33,124 nt of DNA. It comes from a virus. Where the stretch lies: positions 1-33,124 of IMG/VR virus record IMGVR_UViG_3300020469_000007; one strand, written 5' to 3'. The position numbers were made by a program, and so were the translations under genes. Of the stretch, positions 24,444 through 32,439 are shown piece by piece. Position 1 is the stretch's first letter; each line of letters opens with the position of its first letter. The notes under the pieces are model-generated. The model was not told where the DNA came from, did no database searches, and saw only the letters and a list, made by a program, of their open reading frames with translations.

Positions 24444-24853
24444 TACACCATCTCGCCTGCAACTTCAATCAAAGAAGATTGAAACCTAATAGGTTCGAAT
24501 TGTGCATCTGCAATGTGCAAACATTTAGAACAAAATTCTAAATCTTCAATCTGTTTGCGACTTATTCTGCACTGACCTTTATATTTTTGTATATTGAAAT
24601 ATGTGTTGGTCAACAAACCCAAACAAAAACTTATTATGCTGTTTGGACCATTTGCACCTTTGTGTAAATGTTTGGGCAAACGTTTGATTATGTCATGCCA
24701 TACGTCTGCTTTCTTTTGTGATATGTCGCTAAAATATTTTGCTGTCCCCATGAGATAGTTCAAAATATATGTGACATCTTCATCACGCACTTGACACAAT
24801 GGATTTTTTGGATCTGTGCCGAGTGTTGTTTCAATGTATTTTATATTTTTCAT
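24443..24853 (-). CDS. Hypothetical protein, first gene of the leftward operon
   Basis: A 136-residue, mainly helical protein, not recognised. It starts MKNIKYIETTLGTDPKNPLC. Two cysteines lie close together in FCSKCLHIADAQ (about 107-118), with others at about 20, 77 and 94. AAAGGAG lies four to six bases before the ATG. It is transcribed from a sigma70-like promoter 25 bases upstream. Being first, it might regulate or feed the glycan pathway. Confidence 0.62.
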   Translation of the reverse strand: MKNIKYIETTLGTDPKNPLCQVRDEDVTYILNYLMGTAKYFSDISQKKADVWHDIIKRLPKHLHKGANGPNSIISFCLGLLTNTYFNIQKYKGQCRISRKQIEDLEFCSKCLHIADAQFEPIRFQSSLIEVAGEMV

Positions 24854-24863
24854 ATTACTCCTT

Positions 24864-24871
24864 TATTTAAG
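24864..24871 (-). promoter_or_regulatory. TAAATA box on the minus strand before the leftward operon
   Basis: Read leftwards as CTTAAATA, between the sigma70-like -10 and the ribosome site. It is the one minus-strand gap of the genome, and it also carries this element, as do most rightward gaps. Confidence 0.35.
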
Positions 24872-24872
24872 T

Positions 24873-24901
24873 ATTTTAACAAAAATACCTAAATTAGTCA
24901 A
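24873..24901 (-). promoter_or_regulatory. Sigma70-type promoter of the leftward operon
   Basis: On the minus strand: TTGACT (complement of 24896-24901), 17 bases, TAAAAT (complement of 24873-24878). This is a good host-type promoter and ends 20 bases before the start codon. Together with the promoter at 17693-17721 it suggests that the glycan-modifying operon can be expressed by host polymerase from the start of infection. Confidence 0.72.
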
Positions 24902-24917
24902 GCAAAAAAGGTTTTTT

Positions 24918-24930
24918 TGTAAATATTGAT
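24918..24930 (+). promoter_or_regulatory. TGTAAATATTGAT element directly before a start codon
   Basis: The 12-mer GTAAATATTGAT (24919-24930) ends at the ATG of the gene at 24931. The same 12-mer lies at 18370-18381, and one with a single change at 18477-18488. The gene has no Shine-Dalgarno, so this may be a promoter of the TAAATA type, a start signal, or both. Confidence 0.4.
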
Positions 24931-25473
24931 ATGAACGTGCATTTGGTAGGTAACGGCAACAGTCAAAATCTTTACACTTTTGATGTTAATGCTTATGTGG
25001 TTGCCTGCAATGTACCAAAACACAAACACAATTACAAAGTGCTCAGCATTATAGATCAAAAAGTTTTAGTTTGGTTACAAAACAACAGAACAGCAATACA
25101 CCCTGTTGAAATATGGTGTACACCAGAAATCAAAAGATACGCAGAATCAAAATCCTTGCCTGGCACATACAAAGATGTTTACAAAAAAAGACACAGATGG
25201 AATTCAGGACATCTTGCAGTAGAACACATGGCAAAAACGCATAATGAAATACATATGTGGGGAATGGACTCTATGTTCACAGACGATTTAACCAGTCTTA
25301 TGGACGACAGGGTGCAAAGACCACAACGACCTAATTTAAATAAAGAATGGAGACCAAATTGGTCCACAGTGTTTAAACAAGCACCCAACACAAGGTTTGT
25401 GGTACACATACCAGATGGGGCAAAAGGTATTGAATATGCGGAAAATTGTTGTTACAGACACCACAAAAAATAA
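24931..25473 (+). CDS. Putative sialyltransferase-like / DUF115-like glycan enzyme
   Basis: A 180-residue protein. It opens with a strand and Gly-rich turn VHLVGNGNSQN (3-13), a second strand AYVVACN (21-27), and later RWNSGHLAVEHMAK (89-102) followed by IHMWGMDSMF (108-117). The order GNG-x-S ... V-x-x-x-N ... N-S-G-x-x-A ... G-x-D is that of GT42 sialyltransferases and the DUF115 relatives, which bind CMP-sugars. It is shorter than characterised enzymes (about 260-430). No ribosome site is visible. It diverges from the leftward glycan operon and probably belongs to the same pathway. Confidence 0.55.
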   Translation: MNVHLVGNGNSQNLYTFDVNAYVVACNVPKHKHNYKVLSIIDQKVLVWLQNNRTAIHPVEIWCTPEIKRYAESKSLPGTYKDVYKKRHRWNSGHLAVEHMAKTHNEIHMWGMDSMFTDDLTSLMDDRVQRPQRPNLNKEWRPNWSTVFKQAPNTRFVVHIPDGAKGIEYAENCCYRHHKK

Positions 25474-25888
25474 AGTAAAAGCATGGTTAGACAAACTGTC
25501 TACACCAAATAAAAAAATGGACAATATGCCTATTTGTCCATTTATAGGCAAATACAGGAACCGCATACACATTGCACAAACCACAAAACCTGAATTTCTT
25601 GCCAACAATTTTGCACACATGAAAGATGTGTTTCGTTTTGAAGCAGTGGTTGCCTTTGGGTTCTGGATGAGTTATGACAAGATGGATAAGATGATTACAG
25701 CATTAAATAAAAAACTAGCACATAAAGACACCATTTGTTTGATGATGCATCCAGATGGTGATGAAAGCGTGTTACCTGTAGATTACCAATTTGAACTTCC
25801 TATATTAATCATACAAAGGTTAAGTACACTTAACAAAGCAAGAAAGCAATTGGAAAAAACAAAGTATTACAAACATTATAAATACTAG
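25436..25888 (+). CDS. Hypothetical protein
   Basis: A 150-residue protein, not recognised. It overlaps the previous gene by 38 bases; AAGG lies about eight bases before the chosen ATG (MRKIVVTDTTKN). It contains PFIGKYRNRIHIAQTTKPEF (about 35-54), a hydrophobic AVVAFGFWMSYDKM segment and a very basic Tyr/Lys C-terminus (LEKTKYYKHYKY). Its last codons form the next TATAAATA box. Co-transcription with the sialyltransferase-like gene suggests a linked function. Confidence 0.58.
   Translation: MRKIVVTDTTKNKVKAWLDKLSTPNKKMDNMPICPFIGKYRNRIHIAQTTKPEFLANNFAHMKDVFRFEAVVAFGFWMSYDKMDKMITALNKKLAHKDTICLMMHPDGDESVLPVDYQFELPILIIQRLSTLNKARKQLEKTKYYKHYKY
25877..25884 (+). promoter_or_regulatory. TATAAATA box before the second fibre cluster
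   Basis: Exact T4-late-type core inside the last codons of the preceding gene, 33 bases before the fibre start at 25918. AGGAG lies six to eight bases before that start. Confidence 0.5.
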
Positions 25889-25917
25889 GGCACGTGCGAC
25901 ACCTATAGGAGCAACAG

Positions 25918-27540
25918 ATGACAATAACACTACGACAAGAATCACAGTCAGGAGCAACGACAAAATCTAGTTCGCTGACTTATGCTGAATTAGACAATAA
26001 CTTTATTGATCTACTCACAACAAAATTATTACCAATACAAATAGACGCAGATACAGGTTCTGTAAAAGTTGGACAATCACAAAATAACGGTGTATTCTCA
26101 ATAGCAGGAGGCACAAACATAACCACTGCTGTTACAGAAGATTCTGCAGGCAATGCCAATTTAACAATTAATGGTGCAGGTCTTGTGAATATCGCAGAAG
26201 ATACTTCCCCACAACTGGGTGGCAATCTTGATGTGAATGGCAGTAAAATTATCACTGCATCTGGAAATGCCAACTTAAAATTATCTCCTCATGGGACAGG
26301 TGTTGTAGAAATTGAAGGTGATGGTGCATCAGCAGACGGCACAATACAATTAAACTGTTCACAAAACTCACATGGAATAAAATTAGCATCACCGCCTCAC
26401 TCAGCAGGACAATCTTACACAATAACGTTTCCAAGCAACTCACCCAATGCCAACGACTTCATGGTGTCTGATGCAGATGGAGATTTAAAATTTACAAAAC
26501 TTACAGCAGGAACTGGCATAACAATCACTAATCCAGACAGTGGAGGAGATTTTGTTATTACAAATAGTGCAAGTGCAGGAATATCAGATGTTGTGTCTGA
26601 TTCATCACCGCAACTGGGTGGCAACCTAGATGTTAACGGCAACAGCATTGTTTCTGTATCTGGTGCAGACATTAATATCACACCTGATGGTTCAGGTAAA
26701 GTTGTGATTGATGGATTGAATTATCCACAAGCAGATGGTACTGCGGGCGAATTCTTAATCACTGACGGTTCAAACAATCTTTCATTTGCAAGGATAGTAG
26801 CAGGCACAGGCATAACTGTTACCAATCCAGACAGTGCGGGAGAATACACAATCACAAGCACAGTGTCTGCAGGCATATCAGATGTTGTATCGGATTCTAC
26901 ACCACAACTTGGTGGTGATCTTGAATCAAACGGCAACGAAATAAAAATGGCGGACTCAACTGGTCTTATAAGATTCAACAACACTGGCATGGTATTATTT
27001 TCTAATTCAGGGGATTCAAAAATAACATCAACACAACCAGTACAAATGAGTTTAAACTCAGGTGCAACACAATTTGTAATAACTGATGAAACCCCAAATA
27101 CTGTATTCAAAGTGTCGCAGAATGGTGTCACAGAACTATATCACGGCACAAGCAAAAAATTTGAAACTGCCTCTGGAGGTGTGTCAGTCACAGGCACAAC
27201 CACTTTTAATGGCACATATAACGAAAAGATTCATGATGCAACGTTCAACGCAAACTTTACACCTGAACCATCAGACGGTTCAATACAAAGAATCACACTG
27301 ACAGGAAGTATAAATTTTCAAGGATTTGCTACAGAAACAGACGGTGCATCAATTACGCTGGTCATTACACAAGACGGTACAGGTGGTAGAACATTCACAG
27401 AAAGTTTAGATTCAGGTAACAGAATGCTGTTTGCTGGTGGAACATCCACATTAAGCACAGCGGCAAATGCCATAGACATTATGACAATCACTTTCATTGG
27501 TGGCATATATTTTGCATCATTAAGTACAAACTTTAGTTAA
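25918..27540 (+). CDS. Tail fibre protein with three internal repeats
   Basis: A 540-residue fibre. After an N-terminal domain (MTITLRQESQSGATTKSSSL and on) the module 'D-x-S-P-Q-L-G-G-x-L-x-x-N-G' occurs three times (about residues 94, 227 and 325), each followed by a stretch like GTGITVTNPDSAGEYTI. The final 95 residues are paralogous to those of the fibre at 15288 (QDGTGGRTF, LSTAANAID, ending ASLSTNFS). Such fibres are typical of T4-like cyanophages. The N-terminus differs from those of the other fibres, so it may attach elsewhere. Confidence 0.8.
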   Translation: MTITLRQESQSGATTKSSSLTYAELDNNFIDLLTTKLLPIQIDADTGSVKVGQSQNNGVFSIAGGTNITTAVTEDSAGNANLTINGAGLVNIAEDTSPQLGGNLDVNGSKIITASGNANLKLSPHGTGVVEIEGDGASADGTIQLNCSQNSHGIKLASPPHSAGQSYTITFPSNSPNANDFMVSDADGDLKFTKLTAGTGITITNPDSGGDFVITNSASAGISDVVSDSSPQLGGNLDVNGNSIVSVSGADINITPDGSGKVVIDGLNYPQADGTAGEFLITDGSNNLSFARIVAGTGITVTNPDSAGEYTITSTVSAGISDVVSDSTPQLGGDLESNGNEIKMADSTGLIRFNNTGMVLFSNSGDSKITSTQPVQMSLNSGATQFVITDETPNTVFKVSQNGVTELYHGTSKKFETASGGVSVTGTTTFNGTYNEKIHDATFNANFTPEPSDGSIQRITLTGSINFQGFATETDGASITLVITQDGTGGRTFTESLDSGNRMLFAGGTSTLSTAANAIDIMTITFIGGIYFASLSTNFS

Positions 27541-27551
27541 GGAGAACAAAT

Positions 27552-29609
27552 ATGCCATTAGGCGCGGCAAGATTAAACACACTTTCAAGAGTATTAACAG
27601 TAGCGACAACCGATACCAATAGAACCACAGGGTTTATGAATGTCATAGCAAATGGCGATGCTCAACTGTCCAATACACAATACAAATTTAGAACCGGAAC
27701 ACGCGGTGGTAGTATAAAATTTGATGGCACAGGAGATTATCTGTCAATGAATGACAATGCTGATAATAATCTAGACTTTGGCACAGGAGATTTTACCGTT
27801 GAATGGTTTCAATATCTAACATCACTGGACAGATTTGCCATTGACTTTAGAGCAGGATCCAGTGCGTCAACAAAAATTTTATTGTATTCTTATCCTTCAG
27901 ATGGATCAGCAGATGATCTTTATTTTTACACCACAGCAAATAGAATAACAGCAAGTAATTGTTTGAGTGCCAATCAATGGCAACACATTGTGGCACAAAG
28001 AGAATCAGGCACCACAAGATTGTTTGTGGATGGTGCACAGGTAGGATCAGACTATTCTGATTCCAACAACTATGCACACACAGAACTAAGAATATGGCAC
28101 AATTCAATTGGAGCAGAAAATTACACACCACCAGGTTATATTGATGAATTTAGAATATCAGACACAGCAAGATATTCAGGCACATCTTACACAGTGCCCA
28201 CAGCGGCATTCACACAAGACAACCACACCAAATTATTATTACACGGTGATGGTCCGGTGGGATCAAACGGTAACTTCCACATTGTGGACGACATAGGTGA
28301 TTTGAGACCATTGGACATACACATACAACCCAACGCACAGGCAGGCACAGCACCCTCAATATCATCAGGTGAAGCAAGAATTGGTGAAACAAGTTTCAGA
28401 TCATATGACAACGATGGTCATTGTGAATTCGCCACACCATCATTTGGCAGTGCTTACACAATAGAATTTTGGTTCAGAGCAGACAACACCACAGGTGATC
28501 AATACATGGCAGGTGTGTGGGGCGGATCACCACATGGTGGATTCACATGGACTGTGTATCTAAATGGAACCACTCTTAGAACTTATGTTTGGGGCGGCAG
28601 TTCATATGTTGTGAACAATGTGACAGTTGGGTCCAGCGTGTCAGCAAACACATGGCATCATTTCGCAATCTCATGGGATGGTAGCACATACAGAACATTT
28701 TACGACGGCACAATGGGTGCCACAGTGAGTAGCACTACTCCTCCTAATTACGAACAATGGAGCACCACTTGGATAGGCACAGTGGGAGGTACAACAAGCA
28801 ACTTCTCAGGTTACATAGACGCATATAGAATGAGTAGCGTAGCAAGATACACATCAAACTTTACACCAGTAGAAGATTATCCATTTAGAGGTGATGATGC
28901 TGACACTAAAGTATTATTAAACTTTGAAGGCAATAATGGTGAGACCATTACCACAGACGATGTTAGTAGATCAACATGGACAAATGGTTCTTGGGGCACA
29001 ACCACAGGCAAGTTCAACACAGGATTTTCAATGACATCAGGCACAACAGGTTCTATTCAACTGCCAGGGGGTGTTGAATTTGATGATGGTGAAACAATCA
29101 CTATAGAATTTTGGTTCCAATCATCTATACTTGGTTCATCAAACAAAAGCACAAAAATATTTGCCACAGCACCAATTGATGATGACAATTACTCCACAGC
29201 ATCCAGTCAAATCACACTAGAAGTTTGGGAAGACGGTAATCTTTATCTAAACGGTAACCAAAGTGGTCAAGAAGTTAATCTTGGCAATCCAGGCAGTGGA
29301 ACTTGGCACCACTTTGCCTTACAATACGACGGCACAAACAATATGAGAGTGTGGTTGAACGGCACACACAAAACCAGCAAAAACCACAACATTGGTGCTA
29401 AAACTGTTTTGTATTGGGGCAATAGAAAAGCATCGCCAACATTCAGCACAGGCACAAATTATATTGATGAAATAAGAATATCCAGCGTCAACAGATACGC
29501 ACACAGCACCACAAACTTTACAGCACCAACAACAGCATTCACCAATGATGATGACACACTAGCATTGTTTCATTGTGAAACAACTGATCAAACAGATGAT
29601 AAAAGTTAG
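27552..29609 (+). CDS. LamG / concanavalin-like adhesin (fibre)
   Basis: A 685-residue protein with three concanavalin-like (LamG/Laminin_G_3) jelly-roll modules at about 50-215, 265-440 and 475-675. Each shows the same order: a G-x-x-x-F-x-G strand, F-T-[VI]-E-[FW]-W, a W-x-H-[IF]-A core and a closing Y-I-D-E-[FI]-R-I-S strand. It is therefore an internal triplication. These modules bind carbohydrate, so a receptor-binding role is likely. It stands between two fibre genes. GGAG lies eight bases before the start. Confidence 0.85.
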   Translation: MPLGAARLNTLSRVLTVATTDTNRTTGFMNVIANGDAQLSNTQYKFRTGTRGGSIKFDGTGDYLSMNDNADNNLDFGTGDFTVEWFQYLTSLDRFAIDFRAGSSASTKILLYSYPSDGSADDLYFYTTANRITASNCLSANQWQHIVAQRESGTTRLFVDGAQVGSDYSDSNNYAHTELRIWHNSIGAENYTPPGYIDEFRISDTARYSGTSYTVPTAAFTQDNHTKLLLHGDGPVGSNGNFHIVDDIGDLRPLDIHIQPNAQAGTAPSISSGEARIGETSFRSYDNDGHCEFATPSFGSAYTIEFWFRADNTTGDQYMAGVWGGSPHGGFTWTVYLNGTTLRTYVWGGSSYVVNNVTVGSSVSANTWHHFAISWDGSTYRTFYDGTMGATVSSTTPPNYEQWSTTWIGTVGGTTSNFSGYIDAYRMSSVARYTSNFTPVEDYPFRGDDADTKVLLNFEGNNGETITTDDVSRSTWTNGSWGTTTGKFNTGFSMTSGTTGSIQLPGGVEFDDGETITIEFWFQSSILGSSNKSTKIFATAPIDDDNYSTASSQITLEVWEDGNLYLNGNQSGQEVNLGNPGSGTWHHFALQYDGTNNMRVWLNGTHKTSKNHNIGAKTVLYWGNRKASPTFSTGTNYIDEIRISSVNRYAHSTTNFTAPTTAFTNDDDTLALFHCETTDQTDDKS

Positions 29610-29623
29610 ACACAAAAGTGCTT

Positions 29624-29631
29624 AATAAATA
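29624..29631 (+). promoter_or_regulatory. AATAAATA box before fibre gene at 29652
   Basis: One mismatch to the T4 late core. It is part of a leader (AATAAATAAAC, AACAAAGGAGAA) nearly identical to that of the paralogous fibre gene at 16683. Confidence 0.4.
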
Positions 29632-29651
29632 AACAACAAAGGAGAAACATT

Positions 29652-30137
29652 ATGGCATGGCCATCAGGCACAAAAGCACCTACAAGCAATTGCGATGCAG
29701 GAACAGATTCAATCAGTTCAGCACGTGCAGATATAAAACAAAACATAGACAATGTGAACACAATCATAGATTTCTATGATGCTTCAGGACCTTACGCAAC
29801 CAAAGGCGAATATTCCAAACAACAATATTTTGACTTGACTTCATTAACTGATGCGTCTAGTATTGGTTGGGACCTCAGCATCAATCAAGTGGCACAAGTA
29901 ATCTTAACAGACAACAGGGCACTGGCAAATCCTACAAACAAAGAAGCAGGAGCAACCTATGTGCTGATTGTTAAACAAGACGGATCAGGTAGCAGAACTC
30001 TAAGTTATGGCAGTGAGTACAAATTTCCATCAGGCACAGCACCAACACTTTCAACAGGTGCAAATGATGTGGATATTTTATGTTTCGTATCCGACGGTAC
30101 GAACCTGTACGGAAATGCCATGTTGAATATGTCATAA
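29652..30137 (+). CDS. Short tail fibre protein (paralogue)
   Basis: A 161-residue protein. Its N-terminal 42 residues (MAWPSGTKAPTSNCDAGTDS, then ARADIKQNIDNVNTIIDF) are paralogous to the N-termini of the genes at 15288 and 16683. Its C-terminal half (LIVKQDGSGSRTLSYGSEYK, LSTGANDVDIL) is a version of the C-terminal domain of the long fibres. It thus joins attachment and tip domains without the long shaft. Its stop overlaps the next start. Confidence 0.78.
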   Translation: MAWPSGTKAPTSNCDAGTDSISSARADIKQNIDNVNTIIDFYDASGPYATKGEYSKQQYFDLTSLTDASSIGWDLSINQVAQVILTDNRALANPTNKEAGATYVLIVKQDGSGSRTLSYGSEYKFPSGTAPTLSTGANDVDILCFVSDGTNLYGNAMLNMS

Positions 30138-30637
30138 TGCCATTCACAGCACCTTTACTATCAGTTGTGGCAAATCAGTTCGATTGTTTGATTGAGACCA
30201 CTGGAACCTATGCCAACAGTTCAGGCAGTTCCGCTCAATTTACAAATTTTATGGCAGGTGGTCTTTTCAATGTTATCTCGGACACAAAAAGTATTGTGAC
30301 ACAGGTTTTCAACACATCCACTCGTGATTCAGTGCAACTGACCACATCCGGCACACTAAAAATAACAGTGCTTGAAAATTACACTTACACCAGTTCAAAC
30401 AGCAGTAACAAATTTGGTCTTACGATGGTTAATCTTGCTTCAGATGGAGATTACTCAGTATCGACACCAAGTTACAATCACACTTTGTTCAATAACAGTT
30501 CTCAACAAACAGTGTTGAATGAAACCATAGACAACAGTGCCGGCAGACCAGGATTAGTAGGGTCACTGTTCAAGTCACCAGCAGGCGGATCTTTCTCAAC
30601 TTCAGGCAGACTATTGATAGGCATTAACAAAACATAA
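30137..30637 (+). CDS. Hypothetical structural protein
   Basis: A 166-residue, Ser/Thr/Asn-rich, beta-type protein beginning MPFTAPLLSVVANQFDCLIE. The ATG at 30137 is chosen since it overlaps the fibre stop (TAATG). The strand pattern SVQLTTSGTLKITVLENYTY and the C-terminal GRLLIGINKT fit a compact beta sandwich or fibre-associated protein. No family is recognised. It lies in the second fibre cluster. Confidence 0.6.
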   Translation: MPFTAPLLSVVANQFDCLIETTGTYANSSGSSAQFTNFMAGGLFNVISDTKSIVTQVFNTSTRDSVQLTTSGTLKITVLENYTYTSSNSSNKFGLTMVNLASDGDYSVSTPSYNHTLFNNSSQQTVLNETIDNSAGRPGLVGSLFKSPAGGSFSTSGRLLIGINKT

Positions 30638-30643
30638 TAAATA
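30636..30643 (+). promoter_or_regulatory. AATAAATA box before gene at 30690
   Basis: It overlaps the preceding stop codon and lies 46 bases before the next start. The 52-base gap otherwise holds only the AAGGAG ribosome site. Confidence 0.38.
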
Positions 30644-30689
30644 AACGAGTTATAACAACAAACAAAAAACCTTATAAGGAGAAACAACA

Positions 30690-31133
30690 ATGAGTGCTAG
30701 TAACGATTTAGAGAATGCCTTACTTGATCACGTGCTTAGATACGATTCTGCGCCTTTTGTGCCGCAGGGAGATCTGTATCTTGCTTTATTCACAAGTGAT
30801 GATAGTACAGGTGGTACACTAGAAAATTTAGAACAAGGAATCATAACCAACGAAGTGAGTGGTAACGGATATTCAAGACAAGCAATATCATTTGGTGCCG
30901 CTTCAGGTGGAACGTCACAAGGTCCTACAGGATCTGCTGTAACGTTCACAGCATCTGGAGGGTCCTTTGGAACAGTGTCACACATAGGAATTTGTGACTC
31001 TGCAACGCCTTCAGAAGATTCTGCAGGTATTGTACACATATATTTTGCAGGTGCGTTAACCACTGCAAAACAAGTTGATGACGGTGATTCTTTACAGTTC
31101 GCGGTAAATTCTATCTCGATCACAATGTCATAA
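30690..31133 (+). CDS. Small phage tail-associated protein
   Basis: A 147-residue beta-rich protein. It opens with a helix SNDLENALLDHVLRY and the strand LYLALFTSDDS (about 29-39), then Gly/Ser-rich strands with NGYSRQAISFG, and ends in a SLQFAVNSISITMS strand. This order (helix, 'L-Y-L-A-L-F-T', 'Y-x-R-x-x-I-x-F') is common in small proteins next to tail-fibre genes of many phages. The precise role is unknown. AAGGAG lies seven to nine bases before the start. Confidence 0.65.
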   Translation: MSASNDLENALLDHVLRYDSAPFVPQGDLYLALFTSDDSTGGTLENLEQGIITNEVSGNGYSRQAISFGAASGGTSQGPTGSAVTFTASGGSFGTVSHIGICDSATPSEDSAGIVHIYFAGALTTAKQVDDGDSLQFAVNSISITMS

Positions 31134-31147
31134 TCTAGGAGGGGACC

Positions 31148-32128
31148 ATGGCAGATATACGCTATGTCCAATCCGGATATGTTGCTGACAGTTACGTCGT
31201 TGTACAACACGACGCAGGCAACATTACCATCAACACGACAATTGCCAACAATCGTTCATGGGACGAGATGGGCACATGGGACCATCCGATACAAGGCAAT
31301 TGGAGTCAGTTCAGTGTTGACACACCTATTGTGGTCACAGGTGGAAGCGTTGGCGAGATAATCACAGCAACCACAACCAGCAGTACAGCAACCGCTATTG
31401 CAAACATCACTGAATTAAACATCAGTGCTGACGCAACATTCACGGTTACAGCAGAAGCACAACGTGAAGGTGAAACAATCACAGCATTTGCAACCACTGT
31501 GGTATCAGATGCAGAAGTAATTAGAACTGGTGAAAGTAACATTACCAGCACCACAACCACACAATCAGATGCAATCACAGGATTCAGTGAAACTGTAGAC
31601 ATCACAGTCAGCACCACGGTGGCAGACACAGATGGATTGTTTATAACCAAACCAGAATCAAACATTTCTGTATCCAGCAGTTTAACAGCACAGGGTGGTA
31701 GAGTAAATCCTGCCACAGTAAACATTGTAGAAACAATCACAACCACAGCGGCAAGTGGTGAATCAGGATTATTGGTTGACCCTGTTACATTGACAACCAA
31801 CACAACAACTGTGTCAGATGCTGTAACAATTGGTAATGGCGAAAGTGCAATCACAACCACAACCACTGTGGCAGATACAGACACAACATCATTCATTAGT
31901 GCATCAGCAAGTTTATCAACATTTACCACAACAGTGTCTGTTGCGGCAGGTTTTGCCTTAGAACCTTTTAGAACCAAGGTGATAGACTCGGAGACACGTA
32001 TAAATATCTTACAACAGGAAACGCGAAACAGATTGATACCAAGTGAAACAAGAATTCTTAAAGTTACACCAGGTTCAAACACAAGAATAGTAGATCTAGC
32101 AGGTCTTATAGATAGGAGAGAAGGTTAA
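31148..32128 (+). CDS. Thr-rich repeat structural protein
   Basis: A 326-residue protein. After an N-terminal domain with several Trp (NRSWDEMGTWDHPIQGNWSQ, about 35-54) come several tandem beta repeats (about 70-275) built on 'E-S-x-I-x-T-T-T-T-V-A-D-T' units, each about 27-32 residues. The C-terminus has a different repeat, SETRI..QQETRNRLIPSETRIL, reminiscent of modules in phage structural proteins. It is likely an elongated fibre or tail ornament. AGGAGG lies before the start. Its stop overlaps the next start. Confidence 0.7.
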   Translation: MADIRYVQSGYVADSYVVVQHDAGNITINTTIANNRSWDEMGTWDHPIQGNWSQFSVDTPIVVTGGSVGEIITATTTSSTATAIANITELNISADATFTVTAEAQREGETITAFATTVVSDAEVIRTGESNITSTTTTQSDAITGFSETVDITVSTTVADTDGLFITKPESNISVSSSLTAQGGRVNPATVNIVETITTTAASGESGLLVDPVTLTTNTTTVSDAVTIGNGESAITTTTTVADTDTTSFISASASLSTFTTTVSVAAGFALEPFRTKVIDSETRINILQQETRNRLIPSETRILKVTPGSNTRIVDLAGLIDRREG

Positions 32129-32439
32129 TGGCAACACTTACAGGATACAAAACAGACAGAGTCGGAGCATTCATAGAAAAAGATCCTTTTGCACAATTAG
32201 ATTATTCATTAGATTTTTCCAATTATTTGCCAACAGGAGACACACTATCAACCTTGTCTGTATCTGCAGATTCAGGCATCACTGTGGTGTCATCATCAAA
32301 CACAGACACAGTGGCAACAGCAATATTATCAGGCGGCACAGCAGGCACAATATACAACGTTGAATTTAGAATCACAACTGCAAACGCATTGTCGGATTCA
32401 AGAAATTTTAGAATTAAAGTATTAGAGAGACAAGCATAA
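32128..32439 (+). CDS. Fibre-tail adaptor-like protein
   Basis: A 103-residue Ig-like beta protein. The opening KDPFAQLDYSLDFSNYLPTG (about 18-37) and the closing YNVEFRITTANALSDSRNFR match the pattern 'D-P-x-x-x-L-D-Y-x-x-D-x-S ... G-G-T-A-G-x-x-Y-x-V-x-x-x-I-x-T' of the phage fibre-tail adaptor family. It probably joins the repeat protein or fibres to the tail. It is coupled to both neighbours by overlapping stop and start codons or short gaps. Confidence 0.7.
   Translation: MATLTGYKTDRVGAFIEKDPFAQLDYSLDFSNYLPTGDTLSTLSVSADSGITVVSSSNTDTVATAILSGGTAGTIYNVEFRITTANALSDSRNFRIKVLERQA

Noticed and set aside
26581-26960. Repeats of the fibre gene as a CRISPR-like array
   Set aside because: The repeats are in frame, diverged and encode the SP-x-LGG protein module.
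31999-32006. TATAAATA box inside the repeat protein gene
   Set aside because: It lies within coding sequence, about 120 bases from the next start, and one such match is expected by chance in AT-rich DNA. I did not annotate it as a promoter.
31306-32082. Leftward open frame of 258 codons opposite the Thr-rich repeat protein
   Set aside because: It arises from the ACA/ACC repeats read in reverse (Val-rich) and has no start signal.
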